NCBI GenBank assembly: GCA_041650475.1
Contig: JBAZLD010000017.1
Span: 1 to 25,934 of the forward strand
Reading direction: 5' to 3'
DNA: 25,934 nt
From: JAIPGX01 sp041650475
GTDB taxonomy: Bacteria; Babelota; Babeliae; Babelales; UASB340
Shown here: positions 7,108 to 14,792 of the stretch, one piece after another
Numbering within the stretch: the stretch's first letter is position 1
Layout: every line of letters begins with the position of its first letter
The notes under the pieces: generated by a model
Databases searched by the model: none
What the model was told of the DNA's origin: nothing
The model's input: the letters and a program-made list of their open reading frames with translations, nothing else
Position numbers and translations under genes: made by a program

Positions 7108-7135
7108 TTGTTTTTATTTAAATCTTAATTAAAAT
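7108..7135 (+). promoter_or_regulatory. Candidate promoter of the ankyrin gene at 7190
   Basis: TTGTTT (7108-7113) and TAAAAT (7130-7135) are separated by 16 bp, with the start codon 54 bp further on. In DNA this AT-rich such matches arise easily by chance, so the call is weak. Confidence 0.25.
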
Positions 7136-7189
7136 GTAAAACTATTATGTTAAGTATAAGTTTTATTTTTAATCGTTGAGTATTATTAT

Positions 7190-8113
7190 ATGAATAAAAA
7201 TATTATATCAATAATTTTTTTATGTTCTTGTTTGAATGTGTATGGTATGCAAGAAGACGTAGGTGGTAGTGGCTCGCAAGTATATATAAATCAATTTTCT
7301 GCGGAAAATATAAATATTCCAGATGAAAAAGGAATTACACCTTTATGCCGCTGTTTAAAAGAAGGGAATTCAGAAGAGTTGCAACGTCTTTTAGGTGCTG
7401 GAGCAGATCCAAATTTAAAATCTAATGGAGAGGCGCCATTACACCTCGCTTGTGAACAATTTTGTTTATGTAAAAATGCCGTTAGAATTCTTTTAGAAGC
7501 TGGGGCAAAACCAGATGTTTTGAATGAAAATCTTTTATCTTATTATTATGGATATGCACCATTGCATATTGCTGTAGAAACAGGAAATTGTAAAGAGATT
7601 GAAGAGCTGTTAAATGCTGGAGCAAATCCAAATATTTTAATTGATAAACAAATTAGAAATAATCCACGTATTTTGGGTCACGATTATTTCTCTTTCGATG
7701 ATTTTGATGGATGTACGCCACTACACATTTTGGCGGCTCATACATATTGCTATGCTGCTGATTTATGTAGTGAATGGGATTATGGTTCCACAGGATATGT
7801 AATTAATGTTTTTATAAATAAGGGAGCTGATAAAAATGCTAAGGTTACAAAACCTGGTGCATATTATTACGGGTTTACGCCTTTACGTTTTACTATGTTC
7901 GATTTTATATGGCCTTGGCAAGTGAATAATATGGCGATTGCTGCAAAAACTCTTATACGTAATGGAGCGACAGTTCCCGAAATATTTGTGGAAAGACTTT
8001 CAAAAATACTTTTTTCAAGATATAAAACTTTTGAAATTTCAGAACGACAAATTGATAAAACAGAGGCTACCGCTGAAGATATTGCTTTTTTAGAAAATTT
8101 TAAAAATAAATAA
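7190..8113 (+). CDS. Exported ankyrin-repeat protein
   Basis: 307 residues. The signal peptide (1-19) ends Val-Tyr-Gly before Met-Gln. About five ankyrin repeats follow: 45-76 (DEKGITPL...AGADPN), 78-110 (GEAPLHLA...AGAKPD), 120-150 (GYAPLHIAVETGN...AGANPN), 172-217 (GCTPLHILA...KGADKN, with an aromatic-rich insertion) and 227-262 (GFTPLRF...NGATVP). A charged helical tail of about 40 residues ends the protein. Ankyrin arrays mediate protein-protein contacts; with the export signal and the neighbouring exported proteins, interaction with host or envelope partners is plausible but inferred. It is monocistronic: it follows the GC-rich patch and is closed by the hairpin at 8123. It has no strong RBS, with only a weak TTGAG-like stretch before the ATG. 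Confidence 0.88.
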   Translation: MNKNIISIIFLCSCLNVYGMQEDVGGSGSQVYINQFSAENINIPDEKGITPLCRCLKEGNSEELQRLLGAGADPNLKSNGEAPLHLACEQFCLCKNAVRILLEAGAKPDVLNENLLSYYYGYAPLHIAVETGNCKEIEELLNAGANPNILIDKQIRNNPRILGHDYFSFDDFDGCTPLHILAAHTYCYAADLCSEWDYGSTGYVINVFINKGADKNAKVTKPGAYYYGFTPLRFTMFDFIWPWQVNNMAIAAKTLIRNGATVPEIFVERLSKILFSRYKTFEISERQIDKTEATAEDIAFLENFKNK

Positions 8114-8122
8114 AGCGAATAA

Positions 8123-8156
8123 AAAAGAGCCGGTTTTTAAAAAAGCAGGCTCTTTT
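8123..8156. terminator. Bidirectional hairpin terminator between convergent genes
   Basis: AAAAGAGCC (8123-8131) pairs with GGCTCTTTT (8148-8156) around a 16-nt AT-rich loop. It lies in the 65-bp gap between the stops at 8113 and 8179. On the minus strand the stem is followed by more T residues, so it can serve both the ankyrin gene and the dehydrogenase operon. Confidence 0.8.
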
Positions 8157-8178
8157 CAGAGATTTTATTTAGAAAAAT

Positions 8179-9003
8179 TTATTTTACAATTTTTAAAACC
8201 CATTTATCTGGAATCCAATTCAAAAGTCTTACAACTGCAGAATAGAACCAGGAAGGTTCTATTTGATTAGATCGATTAAAAGTTTGATTGACTATATATT
8301 GAGCGCATTTTTCTGCCGTTTGTTTGAAAGGCAACTTTTCTCCGTTTTTTAGTATTGATGTATCAACAGGACCAGGAAGTGCGATAACAAAACCGATATT
8401 ATCATCAATATATTTTAATCTTAAAGACTGAAAGCACATATTTATTGCAGCTTTGCTTGCACTATAAGCAGCAGATTCAGGAAGAGCATAAAATGACATT
8501 ACAGAAGATGTTGCAACAAAAGTGCCTCCACCTAGTTCTTTTAAAGAATCAACCCATTCTTGAACAAAGCCAATTGTGCCAAAATAGTTTGTATCAAAAG
8601 TTTTTTTATGAGAATCAACTGAAATTTTATTTTTTGCTTCTATATCCCCTGTGCCAGCATTTAAGAAAAATAAAGTTGGTTTTAAATTATTAGTTTTAAT
8701 TTCTTGGGATACTTTTTTTATTTGTTCAAAATCACTTATATCACATTTATAGGTAATAAAATTATTACTACCAACTTCTTTTTGGATATCTTGTAATTTT
8801 TCAAAATTACGAGATATTCCCAATACTTTCCATCCTTTTTTAATCATACATTTTGAAATTTGTTCCCCTATGCCAGAACTTGCACCTGTAACAAGACAGA
8901 TTTTAGTTTTTTCATTAATAATTGGTGCAGTATTTATAAATTTTGTTAGAACATAATAAATTATAAAAAGAAAAATTAAAAAAAATAAAAAAGAGTGTTT
9001 CAT
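8179..9003 (-). CDS. Membrane-anchored short-chain dehydrogenase/reductase (classical SDR)
   Basis: 274 residues. An N-terminal membrane helix (about 4-20) is followed by a complete Rossmann SDR domain: the NAD(P)-binding motif TGASSGIG (39-46), NAG (115-117), an active-site Asn at about 139, Ser (166/167) and the catalytic pair Tyr180/Lys184 in YSASK. PGPVDT in the C-terminal half is also typical. It oxidises or reduces a hydroxyl/keto group; the substrate cannot be told. It is second in a two-gene operon, 12 bp after the GtrB-like transferase, so a lipid or sugar-lipid substrate at the membrane is a reasonable guess. DltE-like and 3-ketosphinganine-reductase-like enzymes share this layout. 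The start is supported by a GAAAGAA stretch upstream. Confidence 0.88.
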   Translation of the reverse strand: MKHSFLFFLIFLFIIYYVLTKFINTAPIINEKTKICLVTGASSGIGEQISKCMIKKGWKVLGISRNFEKLQDIQKEVGSNNFITYKCDISDFEQIKKVSQEIKTNNLKPTLFFLNAGTGDIEAKNKISVDSHKKTFDTNYFGTIGFVQEWVDSLKELGGGTFVATSSVMSFYALPESAAYSASKAAINMCFQSLRLKYIDDNIGFVIALPGPVDTSILKNGEKLPFKQTAEKCAQYIVNQTFNRSNQIEPSWFYSAVVRLLNWIPDKWVLKIVK

Positions 9004-9015
9004 AAGTTCTTTCGA

Positions 9016-9951
9016 TTAATCAAAATTAATTTTTTCATCTATTAAAAAATTTGGTCGATTTTTAATTTCCTGAAAAATTTTGCCTATATAAAGACCAAGT
9101 ATACCAAGAAAAAATAGAATTAAAGAAAAAAAGAACAAAATACAAAGCATTAACGATGCCCAGCCGGCCATAATAACTAGGCCTAATAATTTCATTATTA
9201 AAACTGTTACGCCACCTATAATACAACCAAAAATAGCGAATAAAGAAAAAAATATTATGCAATAAATTGGAGTGGTCGAAAAGGATATTATATTTTCTAA
9301 AGCAAATATTGTTAATTTTGTGTAATTATATTTTGTTTTGCCGGCTCCCCGGCTGCGTCTGACAAAAAAAACAGCTTTTTTGGGTAACCCAGTCCAATAA
9401 ATTAAACCTCTGACAAATCTACATTGCTCAGGCAAATTATTTATTATATTTACCGCTTTTCTACTTAATAAACAAAAGTCACCGACATTACGTGGCATAT
9501 CGACTTTTGTTAAATATTTAAAAATTGGATAAAAAGCTTTTGATGTTATTTTTTTTAAAAAAGATTCTTTTAATCTTTTTTTTCTTTGACCATAAACTAT
9601 GTCAAAGCCATTCAAAAATTCTTTTTCGAACTCTAGTATTAATTCTGGTGGATCTTGTCTATCAGCATCGATTAATACAACCGCATCCCCTGATGCGTTG
9701 GATATACCTGCTGAAGTTGCACTTTCGTGTCCAAAATTTCTAATAAAAGAAATTATTTTAAAATTTTTATCTTTTGCAGCTAAATTTTTTAAAATATTTA
9801 AAGAATTATCTGTACTACCATCATTAACTGCAACGATTTCATAAGAATCAAAATGTTTTAATTTTTTAAAAACTTCAATTAATTCTTTATATAATTCTTC
9901 TAGATTACCTTCTTCATTTAAAAGCGGGATTATTACAGATAATTTTTTCAT
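9016..9951 (-). CDS. Polyprenyl-phosphate glycosyltransferase, GT2 DPM1/GtrB type
   Basis: 311 residues. The GT2 domain begins VIIPLLNEEGN (6-16) with VNDGSTDNS (42-50), the metal-binding DAD (95-97) followed by RQDPPEL, and the RGAGKTKYNYTKL motif (201-213) that corresponds to RxxGxSKY of the family. Two C-terminal membrane segments (about 225-255 and 262-290) are typical of GtrB, ArnC and related enzymes. Such enzymes transfer a sugar from a nucleotide donor to undecaprenyl phosphate on the cytosolic face, giving the lipid-linked monosaccharide used by GT-C transferases outside. Five GT-C-like genes nearby make it their likely donor supplier. The sugar specificity cannot be read from the sequence. 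It is divergent from the 10078 operon and is followed by the SDR gene. Confidence 0.9.
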   Translation of the reverse strand: MKKLSVIIPLLNEEGNLEELYKELIEVFKKLKHFDSYEIVAVNDGSTDNSLNILKNLAAKDKNFKIISFIRNFGHESATSAGISNASGDAVVLIDADRQDPPELILEFEKEFLNGFDIVYGQRKKRLKESFLKKITSKAFYPIFKYLTKVDMPRNVGDFCLLSRKAVNIINNLPEQCRFVRGLIYWTGLPKKAVFFVRRSRGAGKTKYNYTKLTIFALENIISFSTTPIYCIIFFSLFAIFGCIIGGVTVLIMKLLGLVIMAGWASLMLCILFFFSLILFFLGILGLYIGKIFQEIKNRPNFLIDEKINFD

Positions 9952-9968
9952 ATTTTCTTCTCACTTTT

Positions 9969-9988
9969 TTATTAAAAATTTTTAATAA
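9969..9988. promoter_or_regulatory. 20-bp perfect palindrome in the divergent promoter region
   Basis: TTATTAAAAATTTTTAATAA is self-complementary and lies in the 126-bp gap between the divergent GtrB-like gene and the glycan operon. It might be an operator controlling both, but only A and T are used, so chance is a fair explanation. Confidence 0.3.
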
Positions 9989-10006
9989 ATTAACTTTTTA
10001 TTTTTT

Positions 10007-10035
10007 TTGCGTAAAGCTTTTTTATTTTATATAAA
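10007..10035 (+). promoter_or_regulatory. Candidate promoter of the long glycan operon
   Basis: TTGCGT (10007-10012) and TATAAA (10030-10035) are separated by 17 bp, with the start codon of the first gene 42 bp beyond. It is the only place in the gap with a G/C-containing -35-like box. No other clear promoter is seen before the window end, since later gaps are at most about 33 bp. Confidence 0.4.
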
Positions 10036-10077
10036 TATATAAATATTTTTTTTAAAAAATTATTTATTTGAGTAGTT

Positions 10078-11517
10078 ATGAATCTAAAAAAATTAAATAG
10101 TATTTTTTATTTACACAAAAAATTATTTTTATCTTTAATTATTTTTTTTACAATATTTTTTATTTTGGGTTTGCCATTTACAAGATGGGCACCATATAAA
10201 GATGATTATGGAAATTTGTATCGTTCACGTGCAAAAAATTTTACAGAATTTTGCGATTTTTTTATTCATGGAGATACTGAAACAATTTGCTTAGGTTGTT
10301 ATGAAAATAATCAAAGTTTTCTGCAAGCCTATTATAGGCCAATGCTCTTTGTTTATACTTTTGTTCAAAAGTATTTTTTTGGATTAAATTATTATTATTT
10401 TTATCTTTTTATGATTTTTATTCACGCAATTAATTCTGTAATTATATTTAATATTTTTATTTATTTTTTGGGATATTTTTTAGCATTTCTTGCCTCTTTA
10501 TATTTTGCTTTTCATCCTTCTCTTAATAATTGGCTTGGTTGGTTTGGTGGCTTACAATTTCATATGCATTTATTGCTTTTTTTATTATCTATAATTTTTT
10601 TAAAAAAATATTTAGATTCCCAAAAAATATATTTTTATATAATTTCTTGTTTTTTTTATTTAATAAATATTTTTTCTGGTGAGTTGCCAATTATAATGCC
10701 AATATGGGTGACATTAGCAATATATATTTATCAAGATTTAATTTTAAAAAATAAAATTAATTTTTTAAAAAAATTATTGATCAGTTTTAAAAATTCTCTT
10801 AATTTCTGGTTTATATCTATTTTTTATATTATTACAAAACTTTATTTATACCCATTTAGATTAGATGTGCAAAAATATACTTATTATCAGCAGGATTTAA
10901 AATTTATTATTTTTAATAAATTTTTTAATATTGTTACATGTTTGTCTGATTTTTTTAATTTATCTTTTTTTTATTGTTCTGGTCAAAGAATTTTAAAAAG
11001 TTTTTTTATATTTTATTTAATTATTTTTATAGCATTTTTATTTTATGAAAACAAAAATAAAAAAATTTTAATCTTTTTATTTTTAAGTACAATTATTTTT
11101 TTATGGCCAATTATTTTAATCAAATATTGCAATAGATATATATATTTAGCTTTGACATTTTTTATTTTAGCTATTTTTTACTGTTTAAAATATTTTAAAA
11201 ATAAGAAAATTTTAATTTTTATTCTAAGTATTTTAATAATTATTAACTCTACTTATTTATTTAAGGTTTTGAAAAAAAGAGAACTATTTTTATATCAATC
11301 TGATCAGGCTATAAAAATTTTAGTTAAAAAAAATAATTTGGATAATAAAGATTTATGCTTTATAGATTTACCTAAAGATCGTTTTTGCGAAGGTTTTACT
11401 CAGGCTTTGAAATTATATTTTGATAATAAATCGAATAATTTAAGTTTTGGTGAAAATAAAACTGTTATTACATGGGATTATAAAAATAATAATTTTGTGA
11501 TATTAAATAAGAATTAA
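10078..11517 (+). CDS. GT-C/TMTC-like membrane glycosyltransferase, short form
   Basis: 479 residues with roughly ten or more hydrophobic segments. Family motifs in order: TM1 followed by an acidic pair in the first outer loop (APYKDDYGN, Asp42-Asp43), YYRPM (Tyr86-Arg87-Pro88), HAIN (116-119), FAFHPS (143-148) and W-x-GW with a GGLQFHMH stretch. TMTC and bacterial GT-C proteins show similar YRP, HxxN and AxHP motifs, and a loop-1 Asp pair is where GT-C enzymes have catalytic acidic residues. The C-terminal soluble part is shortened: it keeps LCFIDLP and the terminal TWDYKNNNFVIL but lacks the intervening region of about 100 residues seen in its paralogues. It is the first gene of the plus-strand operon. 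The enzyme class is inferred from motif order, not proven. Confidence 0.72.
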   Translation: MNLKKLNSIFYLHKKLFLSLIIFFTIFFILGLPFTRWAPYKDDYGNLYRSRAKNFTEFCDFFIHGDTETICLGCYENNQSFLQAYYRPMLFVYTFVQKYFFGLNYYYFYLFMIFIHAINSVIIFNIFIYFLGYFLAFLASLYFAFHPSLNNWLGWFGGLQFHMHLLLFLLSIIFLKKYLDSQKIYFYIISCFFYLINIFSGELPIIMPIWVTLAIYIYQDLILKNKINFLKKLLISFKNSLNFWFISIFYIITKLYLYPFRLDVQKYTYYQQDLKFIIFNKFFNIVTCLSDFFNLSFFYCSGQRILKSFFIFYLIIFIAFLFYENKNKKILIFLFLSTIIFLWPIILIKYCNRYIYLALTFFILAIFYCLKYFKNKKILIFILSILIIINSTYLFKVLKKRELFLYQSDQAIKILVKKNNLDNKDLCFIDLPKDRFCEGFTQALKLYFDNKSNNLSFGENKTVITWDYKNNNFVILNKN

Positions 11518-11550
11518 TAAAAATTGAAAATAAAAAGTGAAGAAATAGTA

Positions 11551-13305
11551 GTGAATTTTATAATAAATTTTTTTTGTAAAAATAAAAAAATTATTTTTTC
11601 TTTAATTATATTTATTTTAGTTTTTTGTGTTTTAGGGTTGCCATTTACTAAATGGGGATTTTCGACAGTTGATGATTTTCCTGTTTTTTTACATTCGCAA
11701 ATTACAAGTTTAAAAAATATTTTTTTGGGGGATATTTCTGCTTGGGATGTTTTGGCTCCATATAATTTTGATATACCAAAAGAAACATCTTTTTTTAGCG
11801 CTTATTATAGACCGATGATGTTTTTGTCTTATTATATTGGCTCTATATTTTGGGGTGATTCTGCTTATGGTCATTTTTTATTTACTATTTTTTTACATGC
11901 ATTAAATTCTGTAATTTTATTTAATATTTTTTCAAGTATTTGTTCTTATTTAATTGCTTTTTTAATTTCAATGTTTTTTGCTTTTAACCCTAGTTATGCT
12001 GATTGGATAGGTTGGATAGCAGCTCAACAATATATTATGGGATTATTTTTTTTATTAATATCTATTTTATTTTTTAAAAATTTTTTAGATAAAAAAAAAT
12101 TAATATATTTTGCTTTATCGGGCTTATTTTACTTACTAACAATTTTGGGTAAAGAAGTTTTAATTATTTTTCCAATAATTGCTTTTTTTGGCGCCTATTT
12201 ATATGAAACTAAACATCTTGATATCAAAATATTTGGTGTAATAAAAAATATATTTAGATATTTGTTTTTGACTTTAAATTATTGGATAGCGCTTTTAATT
12301 TATTTTTGTTTAAGAGCGTATATTTTTTCTATTAATTTTGGCCAGGCGAGTTCAGGTAATTTACCTAACATTACAAGTATATATTTTTTTTTAAAAGCTA
12401 AAATTTATTATTTATTCGTGATTTTAACGGATTTGTTTGGTTTGTGGTTTGTACCCTGGGGATGTCCAAAAATTAAATTGTTAATTTATTTAATAATATT
12501 TTTTATTTTTATTTGGTTGTTTATTAAAAGTTCGCAAAAAATAATTTTAATATATTGTTTATTTAGTATAACCATTTTATGGTGGCCTATTATTTTAGGA
12601 TATTATAGTAGGTATCTTTATGAATCTATCCCTTTTGTGTGTTTATATTTTTTGTTTGGTATAAAATTTTATTCAGGAAATATTTCTACTTTATTAAAAA
12701 AATTATTTATTTATTTATTTTGTTTTTATTTATTTATAAATACTTTTTATTTATTTATAAATATTAAATTTAGAGAAAAAAATTTTTTTATTATAAATAG
12801 AGCATTTAATTTATTAGCTTATAACCCGAATTTAAAAAATAGAAATTTATGTTTTATTGGTGTGCCATCAAAATTTAGTCCTGGTTGTGAACGTGCAATT
12901 AGTTTGAAAAATAAAAACTATTCTACAGTAATTTTACATGATTTAGATTTGGTTTCTTGTATATCTGGCAAAACTTGGAAAATGCAAGAAATATTTGGTG
13001 TAAAAATTAAACATTATTTTGATGCTAACGAATTTTTAGAAAATAATTTTTTAGAAATAGAAAAAATAAAAAATGGCTTTAGATTTGTATCTAGTAATCC
13101 AGAAAAAATATGGTTTATAAAAAGAGATTTATCAGGTGGTTATTTACCTGTAGGAATTGCTATTTTAAATAAAGTTACAAAAAATAATAAAATTTGTGAC
13201 GCGAGCTTAATTATTAATAATCGTTGGATAAAATTAAATCCAGTTTTTATTACTTGGGATTATAAAAATCAAAAATTTAAAATTTTAGGAGAGTTGAATG
13301 CCTGA
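11551..13305 (+). CDS. GT-C/TMTC-like membrane glycosyltransferase
   Basis: 584 residues from the GTG at 11551. This start puts Asp41-Asp42, YRP (86-88) and HALN (116-119) at nearly the same positions as in the preceding paralogue, and GAAG lies 8 bases upstream; a TTG at 11524 would add nine polar residues and has no ribosome site. Motifs: TM1, then WGFSTVDDF, YYRPMM, HALNSVILFNIF, FAFNPSYADWIGW, and a WWPI-x-YYSRYLYE loop before the last helices. The soluble C-terminal domain begins NRNLCFIGVPS and ends TWDYKNQKFKIL. It probably transfers a sugar from a polyprenyl-phosphate donor on the outer side of the inner membrane. It overlaps the next gene by 8 bp. Confidence 0.75.
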   Translation: MNFIINFFCKNKKIIFSLIIFILVFCVLGLPFTKWGFSTVDDFPVFLHSQITSLKNIFLGDISAWDVLAPYNFDIPKETSFFSAYYRPMMFLSYYIGSIFWGDSAYGHFLFTIFLHALNSVILFNIFSSICSYLIAFLISMFFAFNPSYADWIGWIAAQQYIMGLFFLLISILFFKNFLDKKKLIYFALSGLFYLLTILGKEVLIIFPIIAFFGAYLYETKHLDIKIFGVIKNIFRYLFLTLNYWIALLIYFCLRAYIFSINFGQASSGNLPNITSIYFFLKAKIYYLFVILTDLFGLWFVPWGCPKIKLLIYLIIFFIFIWLFIKSSQKIILIYCLFSITILWWPIILGYYSRYLYESIPFVCLYFLFGIKFYSGNISTLLKKLFIYLFCFYLFINTFYLFINIKFREKNFFIINRAFNLLAYNPNLKNRNLCFIGVPSKFSPGCERAISLKNKNYSTVILHDLDLVSCISGKTWKMQEIFGVKIKHYFDANEFLENNFLEIEKIKNGFRFVSSNPEKIWFIKRDLSGGYLPVGIAILNKVTKNNKICDASLIINNRWIKLNPVFITWDYKNQKFKILGELNA

Positions 13306-14026
13306 TTCTATATCCTTAATATTTCTCGCACATAATGAAGCTTTAACTATAGAAAAAGAAATAAAATTATTTTATGAAGAAATTATCCAAAAAATACCTG
13401 GTTCAGAATTTATAATTGCAGAAGATGGAAGTACAGATGAAACTACTCAAATTATACAAAAATTAGTAAAAGAGTTGGGTGTTATACACTTAACAAGTAA
13501 AGAAAAAAAAGGCTACGCCAAGGCTTTAAAAGATGCAGTTTTATTTGCAAAAAATGATTATATATTTTTTTCTGATACTGGTCTTAAAAATGATCCAAAA
13601 GATTTTTGGAAATTATATAAAAATAAAGAAAAATTTGATTTAATTGTTGGTAGAAAATTAAATCGAAAAGATCAATTTTATCGTAAATTATTAACTAATG
13701 GTTATAATTTTTTTATAAGAAAATATTTTGGATTTAACAATATTTATGATAGTGACAGTGGTTTTAGATTATTTAATAAAAAAGTTGTAGAAAAAGTTTT
13801 TAAAAAAGATCTTTTTTTTAAAAACTTAATAGGTTCAGAGATTGTCTTAAGGGCAGTTTTACAAGATTTAAAATATTGTGAAGTGCCTATTTCATATTTT
13901 CAAAGACAAGGTGTATCTAGAGGTATGCCAGTAAAAAAAATTCCAAAAATTATTTTGGGGTCTTTTTCTAATTTAGCTCGATTAAAAAGAGAATTCTGGG
14001 AGTTGAATAATGCAAAAAGAGTTTAG
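13298..14026 (+). CDS. Family 2 glycosyltransferase (GT-A), cytosolic
   Basis: 242 residues, with no membrane helices at the C-terminus. GT2 hallmarks are LIFLAHNEA (7-15), AEDGSTDET (41-49) and GYAKALKDAV, with a late GSEIVLRA block where related enzymes bind the acceptor. The usual DxD metal site reads SDTG (92-95), so the second Asp is replaced by Gly; Asp99 nearby could substitute. It resembles the soluble DPM1-like group, so either a polyprenyl-phosphate sugar synthase without an anchor or a transferase acting on the glycan is possible. AGGAGAG lies upstream of the ATG. It overlaps the preceding gene by 8 bp and the next by 17 bp. Confidence 0.85.
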   Translation: MPDSISLIFLAHNEALTIEKEIKLFYEEIIQKIPGSEFIIAEDGSTDETTQIIQKLVKELGVIHLTSKEKKGYAKALKDAVLFAKNDYIFFSDTGLKNDPKDFWKLYKNKEKFDLIVGRKLNRKDQFYRKLLTNGYNFFIRKYFGFNNIYDSDSGFRLFNKKVVEKVFKKDLFFKNLIGSEIVLRAVLQDLKYCEVPISYFQRQGVSRGMPVKKIPKIILGSFSNLARLKREFWELNNAKRV

Positions 14027-14771
14027 CAAAAAAGAAAATAATTATGTTTATTTTGAAGAGCCTAATCCTGGTATTTTAAAATTGTTTAACCTAATTGGTT
14101 CTAATAAAAAAATATTGGATGTGGGATGCGGGTTTGGTGCTTTAGGTCAAGAATTTAAAAAACAAAATAATTATGTTGTTGGTATAGACATAAATCAATA
14201 TGCCATTGATATTGCCAAAACAAGATTAGATCAGGCTTATGTTTGTGATATAACAGATAAAAATAGTCTTAATTTTTTACAAGAAAATTCTTTTGATTTT
14301 ATAATATTTGCAGATATTTTAGAGCATCTTTATGATCCAGTAAAAATTTTAAAAATTTTTAATAATTATTTAAAAAATGATGGTCATATAATTGTTTCTT
14401 TACCAAATATTGCTGCATGGCAGATTAGATTAAAACTTCTATTTGGTAAATTTGATTATCAAGAAACAGGCATTTTAGATAAAACTCATATAAAATTTTT
14501 TACAAAAAAAACAGCTAAAAATTTAATTGAAAACTCTGGTTATAAAGTAAAAAAAATTTTTGCAACACCATATTTTATAAGAGCTTTGTTGCCATTTGTA
14601 AGAAAATTTTTTATAAAATCTACTCAAAAAAACAATAATCCAAGAGCTATCATTGATTCAAAAGTTTATAAATTTTATTTAAAATATTTTTATCCAGCAG
14701 AAAGTTTTTTGGCAAAAATTAATACAAAGTTTTTTGCTTTTCAATTTATATTTTATGCAAGCAAAAAATAG
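14010..14771 (+). CDS. Class I SAM-dependent methyltransferase
   Basis: 253 residues. The SAM-binding Rossmann domain has motif I ILDVGCGFGALG (35-46), acidic strand-2 residue Asp60 (VVGIDIN), and FADILEHLYDP at the end of strand 4. Strand 5 leads to NDGHIIVSLPNIA, then a LDKTHIKFFTKKT block often seen in methyltransferases of surface-glycan clusters. The C-terminal part is rich in Lys and Phe and may touch the membrane. The probable role is O- or C-methylation of a sugar or a lipid-linked glycan; the substrate is unknown. GGGAG precedes the ATG, which overlaps the GT2 gene by 17 bp. Confidence 0.87.
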   Translation: MQKEFSKKENNYVYFEEPNPGILKLFNLIGSNKKILDVGCGFGALGQEFKKQNNYVVGIDINQYAIDIAKTRLDQAYVCDITDKNSLNFLQENSFDFIIFADILEHLYDPVKILKIFNNYLKNDGHIIVSLPNIAAWQIRLKLLFGKFDYQETGILDKTHIKFFTKKTAKNLIENSGYKVKKIFATPYFIRALLPFVRKFFIKSTQKNNNPRAIIDSKVYKFYLKYFYPAESFLAKINTKFFAFQFIFYASKK

Positions 14772-14792
14772 TTTTTAAAATAAAGGGAGATT

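Larger units (their letters stand above)
6664..7189. other. 526-bp intergenic region with terminator and a GC-enriched patch
   Basis: It starts with remnants of the duplicated gene 3' end and a strong hairpin terminator (6729-6758). A patch at about 6850-7000 is visibly richer in G+C than the rest of the window. The right end is AT-rich and leads to the ankyrin gene at 7190. No tRNA or known riboswitch is recognised. The only open frame in the patch is a 36-codon minus-strand frame (6888-6998) without a ribosome site. Confidence 0.6.

Noticed and set aside
8445..8693. 82-codon plus-strand frame opposite the SDR gene
   Set aside because: Antisense to a gene with complete SDR motifs; no domain or ribosome site.
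9525..9844. Two plus-strand frames opposite, and one minus-strand frame (9062-9262) within, the GtrB-like gene
   Set aside because: All overlap a gene with clear GT2 motifs and show no independent features.
11524..11550. TTG start of the second GT-C-like gene in the operon
   Set aside because: No ribosome site; starting at the GTG at 11551 aligns all N-terminal motifs with the paralogue.
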